Shown here: in pieces, positions 26,184 through 34,915 of the stretch
Position numbering within the stretch: the first letter of the stretch is position 1
How the letters are laid out: each line of letters opens with the position of its first letter
Source of the DNA: Loktanella sp. DSM 29012
GTDB taxonomy: Bacteria > Pseudomonadota > Alphaproteobacteria > Rhodobacterales > Rhodobacteraceae
Assembly: GCF_900110705.1 (NCBI RefSeq)
Contig: NZ_FOEJ01000003.1
Coordinates: forward strand, 310,001-374,000
Length of the DNA: 64,000 nt
Direction: 5' to 3'
Program-made: the position numbers and the translations under genes
Notes under the pieces: model-generated
Seen by the model: the letters and a program-made list of their open reading frames with translations, nothing else
Databases searched by the model: none
Told to the model about the DNA's origin: nothing

Positions 26184-26630
26184 ATGACCGCAGAAGCCGA
26201 CATGATGAAACTCTATTCGACGCGCATTCTGGCGCTGGCTGCGCAGGTGCCCCATGTCGGCCGGTTAAATGCGCCGGACGGCACGGCCCGTCAGCGCTCG
26301 CCATTGTGCGGCTCGACGGTGACAGTGGACGTGGTGGTGCGGGACGGCGTGATTTCGCAATTCGCACAGGACGTAAAGGCCTGCGCGCTGGGTCAGGCGG
26401 CCGCTGCCGTGGTCGGTGCGGCGATCATCGGTCTGGACCGCGCCACCGTGCAGCGTGGACGCGATGAAATGGCGGCCATGCTCAAGGACAACGGTCCCGT
26501 GCCGACCGCACCCTTTGACGGATTGGCCGTTCTTGAACCCGCCAGGGATTACAAGAATCGTCACGCCTCGATCTTGCTCACTTTTGATGCAACGCTTGCG
26601 GCCCTGGACGCAGTGCAGGTCAGCGCCTGA
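26184..26630 (+). CDS. NifU/IscU-like iron-sulfur scaffold family protein
   Basis: 148 residues. The fold region matches the N-terminal NifU/IscU domain: Cys in RSPLCGSTVTVDVVV (~residue 43) and KACALGQAAAAVV (~68), the first two cluster ligands. At the place of the third cysteine the sequence is NRHASILLTF, with His rather than Cys. Such variants might serve in Fe-S transfer or have lost scaffold activity. Start ATG at 26184 is preceded by AAAGGG; an ATG at 26169 is possible. Divergent from hisI. No other isc/suf genes are adjacent; erpA is at 60604. Confidence 0.75.
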   Translation: MTAEADMMKLYSTRILALAAQVPHVGRLNAPDGTARQRSPLCGSTVTVDVVVRDGVISQFAQDVKACALGQAAAAVVGAAIIGLDRATVQRGRDEMAAMLKDNGPVPTAPFDGLAVLEPARDYKNRHASILLTFDATLAALDAVQVSA

Positions 26631-27058
26631 CACCACCGCACGGCCGAACGCCGGGCCGCGAAAAACCGTTTAAATCAGCTAGACAGGCGCGCCTTCAGCC
26701 TTTGGTTGGCCATCCGGGTGCAAGTCGCCGGTTCCTGTGCGCTTGGCGCATCACGGTTGTTTCGCCATGGGACAACAGGCCAGCCGGTTGCGATTTCAAC
26801 GGCATTTGCACCGGAACCGCGGACCCGGACCCGGACCGCCCCGTGATCAGTCGCGGTCACAAGGCGAGAGGACACAGAACTGACCGCTGTGCCAAAAAAA
26901 AACCGCCGCACGCTGTGGCAGCGGCGGCGGGCAGTGATGCATCCTGTGTGGCGCGCGGCGTCGATGGGATCAGGCAAATCCCGGACGCTGTGGACAGGCA
27001 AGTCGTGATTGCTGTGTGGGACAGGCAATGACGCGCGCCGTTGGATACGAGGCAGGTG
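26631..27058. other. Gene-free region downstream of the NifU-like gene
   Basis: About 430 nt with no convincing coding frame. It holds a short hexamer repetition (GGACCC units near 26820-26840) and the minus-strand terminator at 26894-26930. The ~130 nt between the 40-codon gene's stop and that terminator would be a long 3' UTR or contain a small RNA. Confidence 0.55.
26894..26930 (-). terminator. Intrinsic terminator for the minus strand
   Basis: Reading the minus strand: CCGCCGC (26930-26924), loop, GCGGCGG (26909-26903), then nine uridines (26902-26894). Strong classical terminator. The nearest upstream minus-strand gene is the 40-codon membrane protein at 27059-27181. Confidence 0.85.
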
Positions 27059-27181
27059 TCAGACAAATCCGGGCAAGGACAATCCAACACACAGCATGAC
27101 GGTCAGGGCCAGAACACCCAAGGCATCCGACAGGATCGTGTCGCTGTTGCGGACAATCACTGATTTGATTTGCTGGCTCAT
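27059..27181 (-). CDS. 40-residue membrane protein, predicted SOS-regulated
   Basis: ATG at 27181, stop at 27059. Support as a real gene: an excellent Shine-Dalgarno sequence (AAAGGAG, 8 nt before the ATG), a LexA-box upstream (27244-27258) and a strong terminator downstream. The protein begins MSQQIKSVIVRNSDTI and continues into one hydrophobic segment (DALGVLALTVMLCVGLSLP, residues ~19-37), ending GFV; this looks like a single-pass inner-membrane miniprotein with the charged end inside. Size, topology and apparent LexA control resemble SidA of Caulobacter, a 29-residue SOS-induced division inhibitor, but I see no sequence relationship and do not claim one. It lies downstream of holC on the same strand, with its own promoter region. 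Confidence 0.75.
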   Translation of the reverse strand: MSQQIKSVIVRNSDTILSDALGVLALTVMLCVGLSLPGFV

Positions 27182-27243
27182 CGTCTGGCTCCTTTCATCT
27201 CGCTGTGTTGCCTCTTTGTTCCATAACACATGCGCCATGTAAA

Positions 27244-27268
27244 GAACTTTATGAGAACAAACGTGAAC
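27244..27268 (-). promoter_or_regulatory. LexA binding site (SOS box), with a third half-site
   Basis: On the minus strand GTTC-TCATAAA-GTTC (27258-27244), an exact GTTC-N7-GTTC, the established LexA box of alphaproteobacteria. Another GTTC lies 6 nt further upstream (27268-27265). The box is ~63 nt before the ATG at 27181, overlapping a likely -35 region. A 5-bp dyad ACATG-GCG-CATGT follows downstream at about 27228-27240. Confidence 0.72.
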
Positions 27269-27301
27269 AAAAGTGATCAGCGCGCGGAACATCCCTGAAA
27301 A

Positions 27302-27766
27302 TCAGGGCTTTGGGTGTTCCGCTTTCTTGGACCAGGCCCCGCCGTCCTGCGCCCAGTATTGTGCGGCACAGCCGGCGGCCGTCAGGGTTTTCCATTGTTC
27401 GCGCGCAATCGCCAGTGCGTCACCGTCGTGGCCGTCGAACAGCACGCAGGCCCGGTCCGACAACCCGACCTCGGTTGCGTTCAGCGGCGCGCCGTCGATG
27501 CTCATCACGCAAGCGAACCCGCCTGCCGGGGTATCCACCCCCAGCAGGATCGGTTGGTCCGCATCATGCGGACCACCCGCCAGCCCATGCGGACGAAAGC
27601 CATCCGCAGGCCCCTGCCACAAGACCTCGTCCAGCCGTGCGAGGCGGTCGGGATCAGTCCCGCGCACCAGCACGCGCCATCCCTGCCCGCGCGCCCGGTC
27701 CAACAGCATCGGCAGCGCCTGTTCCAGCGGACTGTCCGTCAGGTGATAGAAATAGACGGCCCCCAT
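27302..27766 (-). CDS. holC: DNA polymerase III subunit chi
   Basis: 154 residues. Chi links the clamp-loader to single-strand-binding protein. The chi pattern is readable: MGAVYFYHLTDSPLEQALPMLLDRARGQGWRV at the N-terminus, then LDEVLWQG and GFRPHGL (~60-75), and SDRACVLFDGHDGDAL (~113-128). The start ATG at 27766 overlaps the last base of the pepA stop (TGATG), the usual pepA-holC coupling. A weak hairpin CCCTGA-AAA-TCAGGG (27293-27307) spans the stop codon. Confidence 0.9.
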   Translation of the reverse strand: MGAVYFYHLTDSPLEQALPMLLDRARGQGWRVLVRGTDPDRLARLDEVLWQGPADGFRPHGLAGGPHDADQPILLGVDTPAGGFACVMSIDGAPLNATEVGLSDRACVLFDGHDGDALAIAREQWKTLTAAGCAAQYWAQDGGAWSKKAEHPKP

Positions 27767-29232
27767 CAGGACTCGTAGCGATCCGCGATCAGACGGTTCA
27801 GCGCCATGACACCCCAGCCTGTTGCACCCTTGGGTGACAGGGCCGTTTCGGATTTGACCGATGCCGTGCCTGCAATGTCGAGGTGGCACCAGGGTGTATC
27901 GTCCTTGACGAACCGGCCCAGGAATTGCGCCGCGGTGATGGACCCCGCATAGCGACCGCCGGTGTTTTTCATGTCCGCGATGGGGCTGTCGATCAGCTTG
28001 TCATAGGCTTTGCCCATCGGCATCCGCCATGCGCCTTCGCCCTCGGACGCGCAGGCGTCCAGAAACGCGCCCGCCAGATCATCGGAATTGCTGAACACGC
28101 CCGCGTTTTCGTTGCCCAGTGCGACCAGCATCGCCCCTGTCAGTGTTGCGAGGTTGATCATGCCCGTGGGCGCAAAACGGTCCTGCGCGTACCAAAGCAC
28201 GTCAGCCAGCACCATGCGTCCCTCGGCATCGGTGTTGATGACCTCGATCGTGTCGCCCTTCATCGAGGTGATAACATCGCCCGGTTTGTAGGCCTTGCCG
28301 TCGGGCATGTTTTCCACCAGCCCGACCAGACCCACGACATTCGCCTTTGCCTTGCGCAAGGCCAGCGTGCGCATCACACCGGACACGACGCCCGCACCGC
28401 CCATGTCCATGGTCATGTCTTCCATGCTGGCACCCGGCTTGATCGAAATCCCGCCCGTGTCGAATGTCACGCCCTTGCCTACCAGCGCAAAGGGGGCCTC
28501 GTCGCCACCGCCGTTCCACTGCATCACCACCACCTTGGACGGTGCGGCAGACCCTTGCCCCACGGCCAGCAGCGCCCGCATCCCCAGTTTTTCCAGGTCG
28601 GCCTCTTCGAGGATTTCGACCTCCAGCCCCAGTTCCTGCATGCCTGCCAGACGGGCCGCGAAATCATCGGTGGTCAGCACATTGCCCGGGGCGTTGGTCA
28701 GATCGCGGGTGAAAAAGATCCCTTCGGCGATGGCCATGCCGACCCGTGCCGCCGAAGCCAGCGCCTCGGGATCGTCGGACTGGATCGTGATCGGGCCCTG
28801 CGGCTTGCCTTTGTCGGTCTTGTGATCGGTGAACCGGTAGCCGCGCAGCGCCAGCCCAAGTGCAATGTTTTCGGCGTTGCCAATGTCGCCCGCCAGAACC
28901 GTCAGCGCATCGCTGCCCTGCGCCTTGGCCAGGGCGGCGCCGATCTTGCGCGCGGTCACGGCATCAGGATCGGCGGGGGCCTTGACCACCAGCACCGCAT
29001 CGGCGGCGGTCCCGGCGGCATAGTTCAGCCTCACGACGTGACCCGGTTCCGCCTTGTCAAAGGCCGCATCCTCGGACGCGCGCGACACGGCCTTGTGGGT
29101 TGTGGCGTCCAGTTTCTGCGCAGCGGACGACAGTTGACCATCTGCTCCCACGAAAACGGCGATCAGACCTGCGGTCTTATCCAGACCATCATGGTCATTG
29201 GGCACAAAGCGGATGTCAGCGATATCAGTCAT
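27766..29232 (-). CDS. pepA: Leucyl aminopeptidase (M17, PepA)
   Basis: 488 residues; removes N-terminal residues from peptides with two metal ions. The signature NTDAEGRMVLAD is present (~residue 330), preceded by the metal and lysine block KGVTFDTGGISIKPG (~residue 260) and DMGGAGVV. The start ATG at 29232 (MTDIADIRF) lies 10 nt after GAAAGG; a GTG two codons upstream is also possible. PepA of some bacteria is also a DNA-binding regulator; no evidence either way here. Coupled to holC downstream and divergent from lptF. Confidence 0.96.
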   Translation of the reverse strand: MTDIADIRFVPNDHDGLDKTAGLIAVFVGADGQLSSAAQKLDATTHKAVSRASEDAAFDKAEPGHVVRLNYAAGTAADAVLVVKAPADPDAVTARKIGAALAKAQGSDALTVLAGDIGNAENIALGLALRGYRFTDHKTDKGKPQGPITIQSDDPEALASAARVGMAIAEGIFFTRDLTNAPGNVLTTDDFAARLAGMQELGLEVEILEEADLEKLGMRALLAVGQGSAAPSKVVVMQWNGGGDEAPFALVGKGVTFDTGGISIKPGASMEDMTMDMGGAGVVSGVMRTLALRKAKANVVGLVGLVENMPDGKAYKPGDVITSMKGDTIEVINTDAEGRMVLADVLWYAQDRFAPTGMINLATLTGAMLVALGNENAGVFSNSDDLAGAFLDACASEGEGAWRMPMGKAYDKLIDSPIADMKNTGGRYAGSITAAQFLGRFVKDDTPWCHLDIAGTASVKSETALSPKGATGWGVMALNRLIADRYES

Positions 29233-29364
29233 GATCACGGGGCCTTTCGGGCAAGCGGAACGAATTTCCCTACAGGTAGCGACGATGCGCCGGAATGGCC
29301 AGTTTCCAGTTTCGGATTGCCGGCCCTTGGTCTAGTTTGCCGCAAGGCACGAAGGACAGAATGT

Positions 29365-30489
29365 TTGGGACGGATCGACCGATATCTGCTGAGACAGCTC
29401 GTGCTGGTCTTCAACTTCTTTGGCCTGGTGCTGGTGATGGTCTATTGGATCAACGCAGCGGTGCGCCTGTTCGACCAGTTGATCGCGGATGGCCAGTCGG
29501 CCTCGGTCATCGGTCAGCTGCTGGTGCTGACGCTGCCCAACGTGATCCGCGCTGTGGTGCCGATCGCTGCATTTGCTGCCGCCATTTACGTCACGAACCG
29601 TCTGTCGCAGGATTCCGAACTGGTCGTGATCCAGGCGACCGGGTTTTCGGGCCGCAGGCTGGCCCGACCGTTCATCTATTTCGGGCTGATGGTCTTTGTC
29701 GGCATGTCGCTGCTGGTGCATGTGCTGACTCCGCTTTCGGCGGCTGTGCTGAACGACAGGCAGGCGGAAATCGCACGTTCCGTGACCGCCCGTATTCTGA
29801 CCGAAGGCCAGTTCATCGAACCCGCGACGGGTATCACCATCTATATCCGCGACATCGCACCCAACGGGGAATTGCGCGACGTGATGCTGTCGGACATGCG
29901 CGATGCGGATACCAGCGTGACCTATACAGCCAGCCGCGCCTATCTGGTCAACACCGGAGACACCACGCAACTGGTCATGGTCGACGGCATGGCACAGACG
30001 CTGCGCGCCGACACCCAGCGCCTGTTCGTCACCGAATTCGCGGATTTTTCATATGGCATCGGTGATCTGATCACCACCGGGGACCCCGGCCCCCGTAACC
30101 TGCGCCAGATCACCAGCCAGGAACTGTGGACCGATACCGCAGCCGTGGCCGCGGAAACCGACACCACACAGGCCCGCGTCATGGCCGAATTTCACGACCG
30201 CAACAGTCAGGCGCTGTTCGGGATCGTGGGTGCGTTGCTGGGATTTGCTACGCTGATGCTGGGTAGTTTCAGCCGGTTTGGGGTCTGGCCGCAGATCATC
30301 CTCGCGGTGGTGCTGCTGGTGGTGGTCAAGGCTCTGGAGACCATCGGGCTGGATGCGGCGCAGACATCGGCGGCGCATTGGCCGCTGGCCTATCTGGCGG
30401 TGGGAGTCGGCCTGCTGATCGTTGCCGTGCTCTTGTTCATCGCGGGGCGTCCCTACCTGTTTCACCGCAAACCGGGACAGGTCACATGA
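29365..30489 (+). CDS. lptF: LPS export ABC transporter permease LptF
   Basis: 374 residues, one of the two inner-membrane permeases that with LptB extract LPS from the inner membrane. The N-terminal GRIDRYLLRQLVLVFNFFG and AAVRLFDQLIADGQ are family blocks; transmembrane helices are at ~10-35, 55-80 and 95-118, then a periplasmic beta-jellyroll, then three C-terminal helices. No ATG occurs in frame at the start: the family-like sequence begins with TTG at 29365, preceded by AAGGA. An ATG 4 nt earlier (29361) is in the wrong frame. The stop overlaps lptG by ATGA. The frame is also open backwards antisense to pepA, which is coincidental. Confidence 0.92.
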   Translation: MGRIDRYLLRQLVLVFNFFGLVLVMVYWINAAVRLFDQLIADGQSASVIGQLLVLTLPNVIRAVVPIAAFAAAIYVTNRLSQDSELVVIQATGFSGRRLARPFIYFGLMVFVGMSLLVHVLTPLSAAVLNDRQAEIARSVTARILTEGQFIEPATGITIYIRDIAPNGELRDVMLSDMRDADTSVTYTASRAYLVNTGDTTQLVMVDGMAQTLRADTQRLFVTEFADFSYGIGDLITTGDPGPRNLRQITSQELWTDTAAVAAETDTTQARVMAEFHDRNSQALFGIVGALLGFATLMLGSFSRFGVWPQIILAVVLLVVVKALETIGLDAAQTSAAHWPLAYLAVGVGLLIVAVLLFIAGRPYLFHRKPGQVT

Positions 30490-31580
30490 TACTGGATCGC
30501 TATTTCGGCTGGCGGTTTGCCCGCGCTTTTGTGACCGTGTTCGGCATCTTTGCGCTGCTCGTGGTGTTCATCGGCATGGCCGACACGCTGCGCCGGTTCG
30601 CCGATGACGCGGCAGGATTCGGCCAGATCCTGCGCCTGTCGCTGCTCAGCGCGCCCGAGAGCCTGTATCAGATTCTGCCGCTGATCGTGATCATCGCCGC
30701 GATCTCGATGTTTCTGGGCCTTGCGCGTACATCCGAACTGGTGGTCGCCCGTGCTGCCGGACGGGCCGGGCTGCGGTTGCTGGTGGCCCCCTGCATCGTC
30801 GCGCTGGCGCTGGGCATCATCGTGGTCACGGTGTTCAATCCGATCGTCGCCGCCACCTCGCGCCAGTACGAGGCCGACGTGGCCGCGATCGAAGGCACCG
30901 GATCGGTGCTGGCCTTCAGCGATACGGGGCTTTGGCTGCGACAGGGCAACGCTGCGGGACAGACGGTCATTCACGCCAACGGGGCCGACTTGTCGGGCAC
31001 CCAATTGTCGGATGTGACGTTTCTGAACTTTGGCCCTGACGGGTTGCCGCAGGCGCGGATCAAGGCAGCGGCAGCACAGTTGGCGGACGGCATGTGGCAG
31101 TTGACCGATGCCAAATCCTGGCCCCTGTCGGGCGACGGCAACCCCGAGGCGCTGGCCACACTGGCCGTTACCGCCGCAATCCCGTCGTCGCTGACAGCGG
31201 ATGAAATCCGCAACAGTTTCGGCACGCCCTCCTCGATCCCGATTTGGGAACTGCCTGCCTTTATCGACCGGCTGAAAGCGGCCGGGTTTTCGGCGCAGCG
31301 CCACCAGGTGTGGTTCCAGATGGAGCTGTCGCAACCGGTCTTTTTCGTGACCATGTTGCTAACCGGGGCCGGGTTCACCATGCGGCCGCAACGCGGCGGC
31401 AAGACGGGGCTGAACGTGATGCTGGCCGTGCTCGTCGCTTTCGGCGTTTATTTCGTGCGGAATTTCGCGCAGATCCTGGGCGACAACGGTGATATTCCTG
31501 CAGCCCTCGCGGCCTGGGCACCGACACTTGCGGCGACGGCGCTGGCGCTGGGCCTTTTGCTGGAAAGAGAGGAAGCATGA
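30486..31580 (+). CDS. lptG: LPS export ABC transporter permease LptG
   Basis: 364 residues; partner of LptF in the LptB2FG complex. Begins MILDRYFGWRFARAFVTVFG, the characteristic LptG opening, with helices near 12-35, 55-78, 95-118, 285-305, 312-332 and 338-358 and a periplasmic jellyroll between (FSDTGLWLRQGN, VTFLNFGPDGLPQ). Start and stop both overlap neighbours by ATGA (lptF upstream, lptD downstream), so lptF-lptG-lptD are translationally coupled. Confidence 0.95.
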   Translation: MILDRYFGWRFARAFVTVFGIFALLVVFIGMADTLRRFADDAAGFGQILRLSLLSAPESLYQILPLIVIIAAISMFLGLARTSELVVARAAGRAGLRLLVAPCIVALALGIIVVTVFNPIVAATSRQYEADVAAIEGTGSVLAFSDTGLWLRQGNAAGQTVIHANGADLSGTQLSDVTFLNFGPDGLPQARIKAAAAQLADGMWQLTDAKSWPLSGDGNPEALATLAVTAAIPSSLTADEIRNSFGTPSSIPIWELPAFIDRLKAAGFSAQRHQVWFQMELSQPVFFVTMLLTGAGFTMRPQRGGKTGLNVMLAVLVAFGVYFVRNFAQILGDNGDIPAALAAWAPTLAATALALGLLLEREEA

Positions 31581-33682
31581 TCCGCGCGCTTGCCCTGATC
31601 CTGATGCTGTTGCCGGCCTCCGCCGTGCAGGCACAGATGGCCGCCACGTTGATCGCGGATGATGTGGTGGTCACGCCTGACAACCGCCTGATCGCCAGCG
31701 GCAATGTCGAGGCATTGGCCAACGGGACCCGCCTGCGTGCGGACCGGATAATCTACGATCAGACCAGTGACCGTCTGACCATCGACGGCCCGATCCTGAT
31801 CACCGGACCTGCGGGCGAAATCCTGACGGCCGATCAGGCGACACTGGATCCGCGTCTGGAAAACGGCCTGCTGTTGGGGGCGCGCCTGGTGCTGAACCAG
31901 CAGGTGCAACTGGCCGCAGCCCAGATCGACCGCAGCGAGGGTCGGTTCAACCAGCTTTACAAGACGGCGATCACGTCCTGTCAGGTCTGCGGCACCGAGG
32001 AACCGCTGTGGTCGATCCGGGCAGAGCGTGTCATTCTGGATGAACAAGAGGCACAGATCTATCTGACGGCTGCGTCGTTCCGGGTCAAAGGCGTGCCCAT
32101 CGCGTATCTCCCGCAACTGCGCCTGCCCGCCCCCGACAACGGACGCTCAACGGGCCTGCTGACACCGCGTTTCGTGACCACCGACCGTCTGGGGTTCGGG
32201 TTGCGCCTGCCCTATTTCATTACGCTAGGCGATAGTCGCGACCTGACGCTCAGCCCTTATCTTGCTGCCGGGACCCGCACATTGGGCGCACGCTACAGGC
32301 AGGCCTTTGGCCGGGGCGGGTTTGAAATCGAGGGCGCATTATCCGATGACGACCTGAACGACGGCGGCCTGCGCGGCTACCTCAATGCGCAAGGGTCGTT
32401 TCTGATCGCACCGGACCTGACGCTCAGCTTTGACGTGCAGGACACCTCGGACCAAAGCTATCTGAGTGACTACAATATTTCGGATGCCGACCGGTTGGCC
32501 AGCATCGTGGCGCTGACACGGGTCAAGGACGACAGCCTGTTTTCGATTTCGGGTAGCTATTACGAAACGCTGCGCGATGACGAAACCGACGCCACGCTGC
32601 CGCCTGCCGTGCTGACGGCAGGCTATTTGCGGCAATTCCAGCTGGCATCGGGCGGACAATTGACGCTGACCGCCAGCACGGACAGCCTGCTGCGCTATGC
32701 CAAGGAATCGACGGATCTGTCGCGCGATCTGTCGCGCGTGGGTCTGGGTCTGGGCTGGACGCAGGCCTGGGTCAGTCCCGGCGGGATCGAGACACGCGCC
32801 ACTGCCGCGCTGCGCGCGGACAAGTTCCAGATCGGTGACGGACCCGCCGCGCGTGATGCAGGGTTCAGCCGGGCCGTGCCGTCGGCACAGATCGTCCTGC
32901 GTTATCCACTGGTGCGTGACAGTGCAGGCACCCGCAACCTGATCGAACCCGCAATCGCGCTGACCATTTCGGACGCGTTTGGCAAATCCCCACCCAACGA
33001 AGACAGCACCAGACAAGAGCTGGATGATGCCAACCTGCTGGCAAGTTCGCGTTTTCCGGGTGACGATACCGTCGAAACCGGGGTGCGGCTGGCCGCCGGC
33101 GTGACCTGGACACGGCAAGGTGCCGAAGGCATCCAGTCGCGCCTCACCTTTGGTCGTCTGGTCAAGACCCGCGACAATTCGGCCTTTACCGTCACGTCAG
33201 GGCTGTCGTCCAAGGCATCGGACTGGCTGGTGGCGGGACAGTTGACGTTGCCGCGCGGGCTGACACTGGACGGGCGGACCCTGTTCGGGGATGACGGCAG
33301 CACGAACATGACGACCGCGCGGGCCTATTGGACAACCGCAGCCGTGCAGCTTGCGGCTGGATATATCTATCAGCGCGCCGATGCCGCGATCGGCCGTCCG
33401 GATGCGATTTCGGAATATTCCTTTGACGGGCAGTTTCAGGTTTCTCCGCGCTGGAACGTGGGCTTTGATGCCCGCTACGACATTGCGCAGGACAGCCCCG
33501 CACGGGCCGGGATTGGCCTGGGATGGTCCAACGAATGCGTCAATGTCACGCTTTCGGTCTCGCGCCGCTATGCGACTTCCACTACGGTGCAGCCAACGAC
33601 GGATTACGGGCTGTCGGTCGATCTGCTGGGGTTCGCATCCAATGCAGGTGGCGTCAGTTCCGCGAAACGCTGCGATGCGTAA
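31577..33682 (+). CDS. lptD: LPS assembly protein LptD
   Basis: 701 residues; outer-membrane barrel that inserts LPS in the outer leaflet with LptE. Signal peptide MIRALALILMLLPASAVQAQ; then the OstA-type periplasmic domain (LIADDVVVTPDNRLIASGNVEAL, residues ~24-46). The barrel follows with many amphipathic strands. Cysteines in TSCQVCGTEE (~135-140) and near the C-terminus (NECVNV, AKRCDA) could form the disulfides that link plug and barrel; LptD maturation in E. coli depends on such bonds. Overlaps lptG by 4 nt. No LptE gene is seen in the window. Confidence 0.94.
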   Translation: MIRALALILMLLPASAVQAQMAATLIADDVVVTPDNRLIASGNVEALANGTRLRADRIIYDQTSDRLTIDGPILITGPAGEILTADQATLDPRLENGLLLGARLVLNQQVQLAAAQIDRSEGRFNQLYKTAITSCQVCGTEEPLWSIRAERVILDEQEAQIYLTAASFRVKGVPIAYLPQLRLPAPDNGRSTGLLTPRFVTTDRLGFGLRLPYFITLGDSRDLTLSPYLAAGTRTLGARYRQAFGRGGFEIEGALSDDDLNDGGLRGYLNAQGSFLIAPDLTLSFDVQDTSDQSYLSDYNISDADRLASIVALTRVKDDSLFSISGSYYETLRDDETDATLPPAVLTAGYLRQFQLASGGQLTLTASTDSLLRYAKESTDLSRDLSRVGLGLGWTQAWVSPGGIETRATAALRADKFQIGDGPAARDAGFSRAVPSAQIVLRYPLVRDSAGTRNLIEPAIALTISDAFGKSPPNEDSTRQELDDANLLASSRFPGDDTVETGVRLAAGVTWTRQGAEGIQSRLTFGRLVKTRDNSAFTVTSGLSSKASDWLVAGQLTLPRGLTLDGRTLFGDDGSTNMTTARAYWTTAAVQLAAGYIYQRADAAIGRPDAISEYSFDGQFQVSPRWNVGFDARYDIAQDSPARAGIGLGWSNECVNVTLSVSRRYATSTTVQPTTDYGLSVDLLGFASNAGGVSSAKRCDA

Positions 33683-33709
33683 GATGACACTAGACGGGGG
33701 ACCGCAACC

Positions 33710-34915
33710 ATGCGCCTGACCACAATCCTGACCAGCCTTGTTCTGGCATGTGCCACGCCCGCAATTGCACAGGACCGGTTTGCGCCGGTCATCACGGTCA
33801 ACGATGCGGCGATCACCGCCTACGAGCTGGACCAGCGTGCACGGATGCTGCAGTTGTTCCGCACGCCCGGCAATCTGACGGAACTCGCGCGCGAGCAGCT
33901 GATCGAAGAACGGCTCAAGGCCGCCGAGCTGGACCGCCGCCGCATTCGCCTGTCGGCCGAAAACCTGGCGACCGAGGTCGACGCCTTTGCTGCGCGGGCC
34001 AATCTGACCACCGACCAGTTCATCCAACTGTTGAACCAGAACGGCGTCGACCGTGCGACACTGGAACAATTCGTGGCCATCGGCGTCAGCTGGCGCGACT
34101 ACATCCGTCTGCGGTTCGGCAATCAGGCCGAAATCTCGGAAGAAGAAGTCCGTCGCGCGATGCGCCAGCCGGGCAGCAACCCCGATGCGATCGAGGTGCT
34201 GCTGTCGGAAATCATCATTCCTGCACCACCGCCCGAGGCAGCGCGCGCGAATGCCATCGCGAACCAGATCTCGCAAACCCGGTCGACGGCTGTGTTCGAA
34301 AACGCGGCGCGCCAGTATTCGGCGCTGCCCAGCCGAAACAACGGTGGCCGCCTGAACTGGCTGCCGCTGTTAAACTATCCCCCCGCACTTCAGGGTCTGC
34401 TGGGCAGCCTCGCCCCCGGTGAGGTGACGCAGCCGATCCTGATTCCCAACGGTGTGGCCCTGTTCCAGTCGCGTGGCATCCGCGAGGTGCCGCAACCGCG
34501 CCCCGCCCCGACTGCGATCGACTATGCGATATTCGGCCTTCCCGGTGGCACGACTGAGGCCGGTCTGGCCGCCGCTCAGTCGTTGGATGCCCGCACCGAC
34601 ACCTGTGACGATCTTTATGGGGCGGCGCGCGGCCTGCCGCAGGACGTCTTGGCACGCCAGACTGTCAGCCCCGACAGCATCCCGCAGGATGTGGCACTGG
34701 AACTGGCGCGGCTGGATCCGGGCGAGGCATCCTGGAACCTGACCCGTGACAACGGACAGACCCGCATTTACCTGATGCTGTGTGATCGCACCCTGGCCGG
34801 TGCCGAAAACAACGACCCCGAGGCGGTGCGCAACGCGCTGCGCAGCCAGCGTCTGGGTGGGTTTGCCGATGCCTTGCTGGCGGATCTGCGGGCCGCGGCC
34901 ACGATCCGTCCGTGA
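33710..34915 (+). CDS. surA: SurA-like periplasmic peptidyl-prolyl isomerase / chaperone
   Basis: 401 residues. Signal peptide MRLTTILTSLVLACATPAIAQ, then DRFAPVITVNDAAITAYELDQRARML, the SurA N-terminal chaperone pattern. A parvulin-like domain spans roughly residues 160-260 (VLLSEIIIPAP, YSALPSRNNGGRLNWL, LAPGEVTQPILIPNGVALFQ). SurA escorts outer-membrane proteins, including LptD, to the BAM machinery; the gene lies 27 nt after lptD in the same operon, and BamE is at 46364. The stop codon overlaps pdxA (GTGA). Confidence 0.92.
   Translation: MRLTTILTSLVLACATPAIAQDRFAPVITVNDAAITAYELDQRARMLQLFRTPGNLTELAREQLIEERLKAAELDRRRIRLSAENLATEVDAFAARANLTTDQFIQLLNQNGVDRATLEQFVAIGVSWRDYIRLRFGNQAEISEEEVRRAMRQPGSNPDAIEVLLSEIIIPAPPPEAARANAIANQISQTRSTAVFENAARQYSALPSRNNGGRLNWLPLLNYPPALQGLLGSLAPGEVTQPILIPNGVALFQSRGIREVPQPRPAPTAIDYAIFGLPGGTTEAGLAAAQSLDARTDTCDDLYGAARGLPQDVLARQTVSPDSIPQDVALELARLDPGEASWNLTRDNGQTRIYLMLCDRTLAGAENNDPEAVRNALRSQRLGGFADALLADLRAAATIRP

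Noticed and set aside
26894-27058. A separate small RNA gene ending at the 26894 terminator
   Set aside because: Possible, but no independent promoter is seen; the terminator is explained by the 40-codon gene upstream. RNA-seq would decide.
27883-29364. Long upstream extension of the lptF frame, antisense to pepA
   Set aside because: It has no LptF-like sequence before GRIDRY, and PepA on the other strand has every family motif.
29361-30065. 235-codon frame starting with ATG just before lptF
   Set aside because: It is a shifted reading of lptF with Arg/His/Gly-rich composition and no domain. Kept only as a start-site observation.
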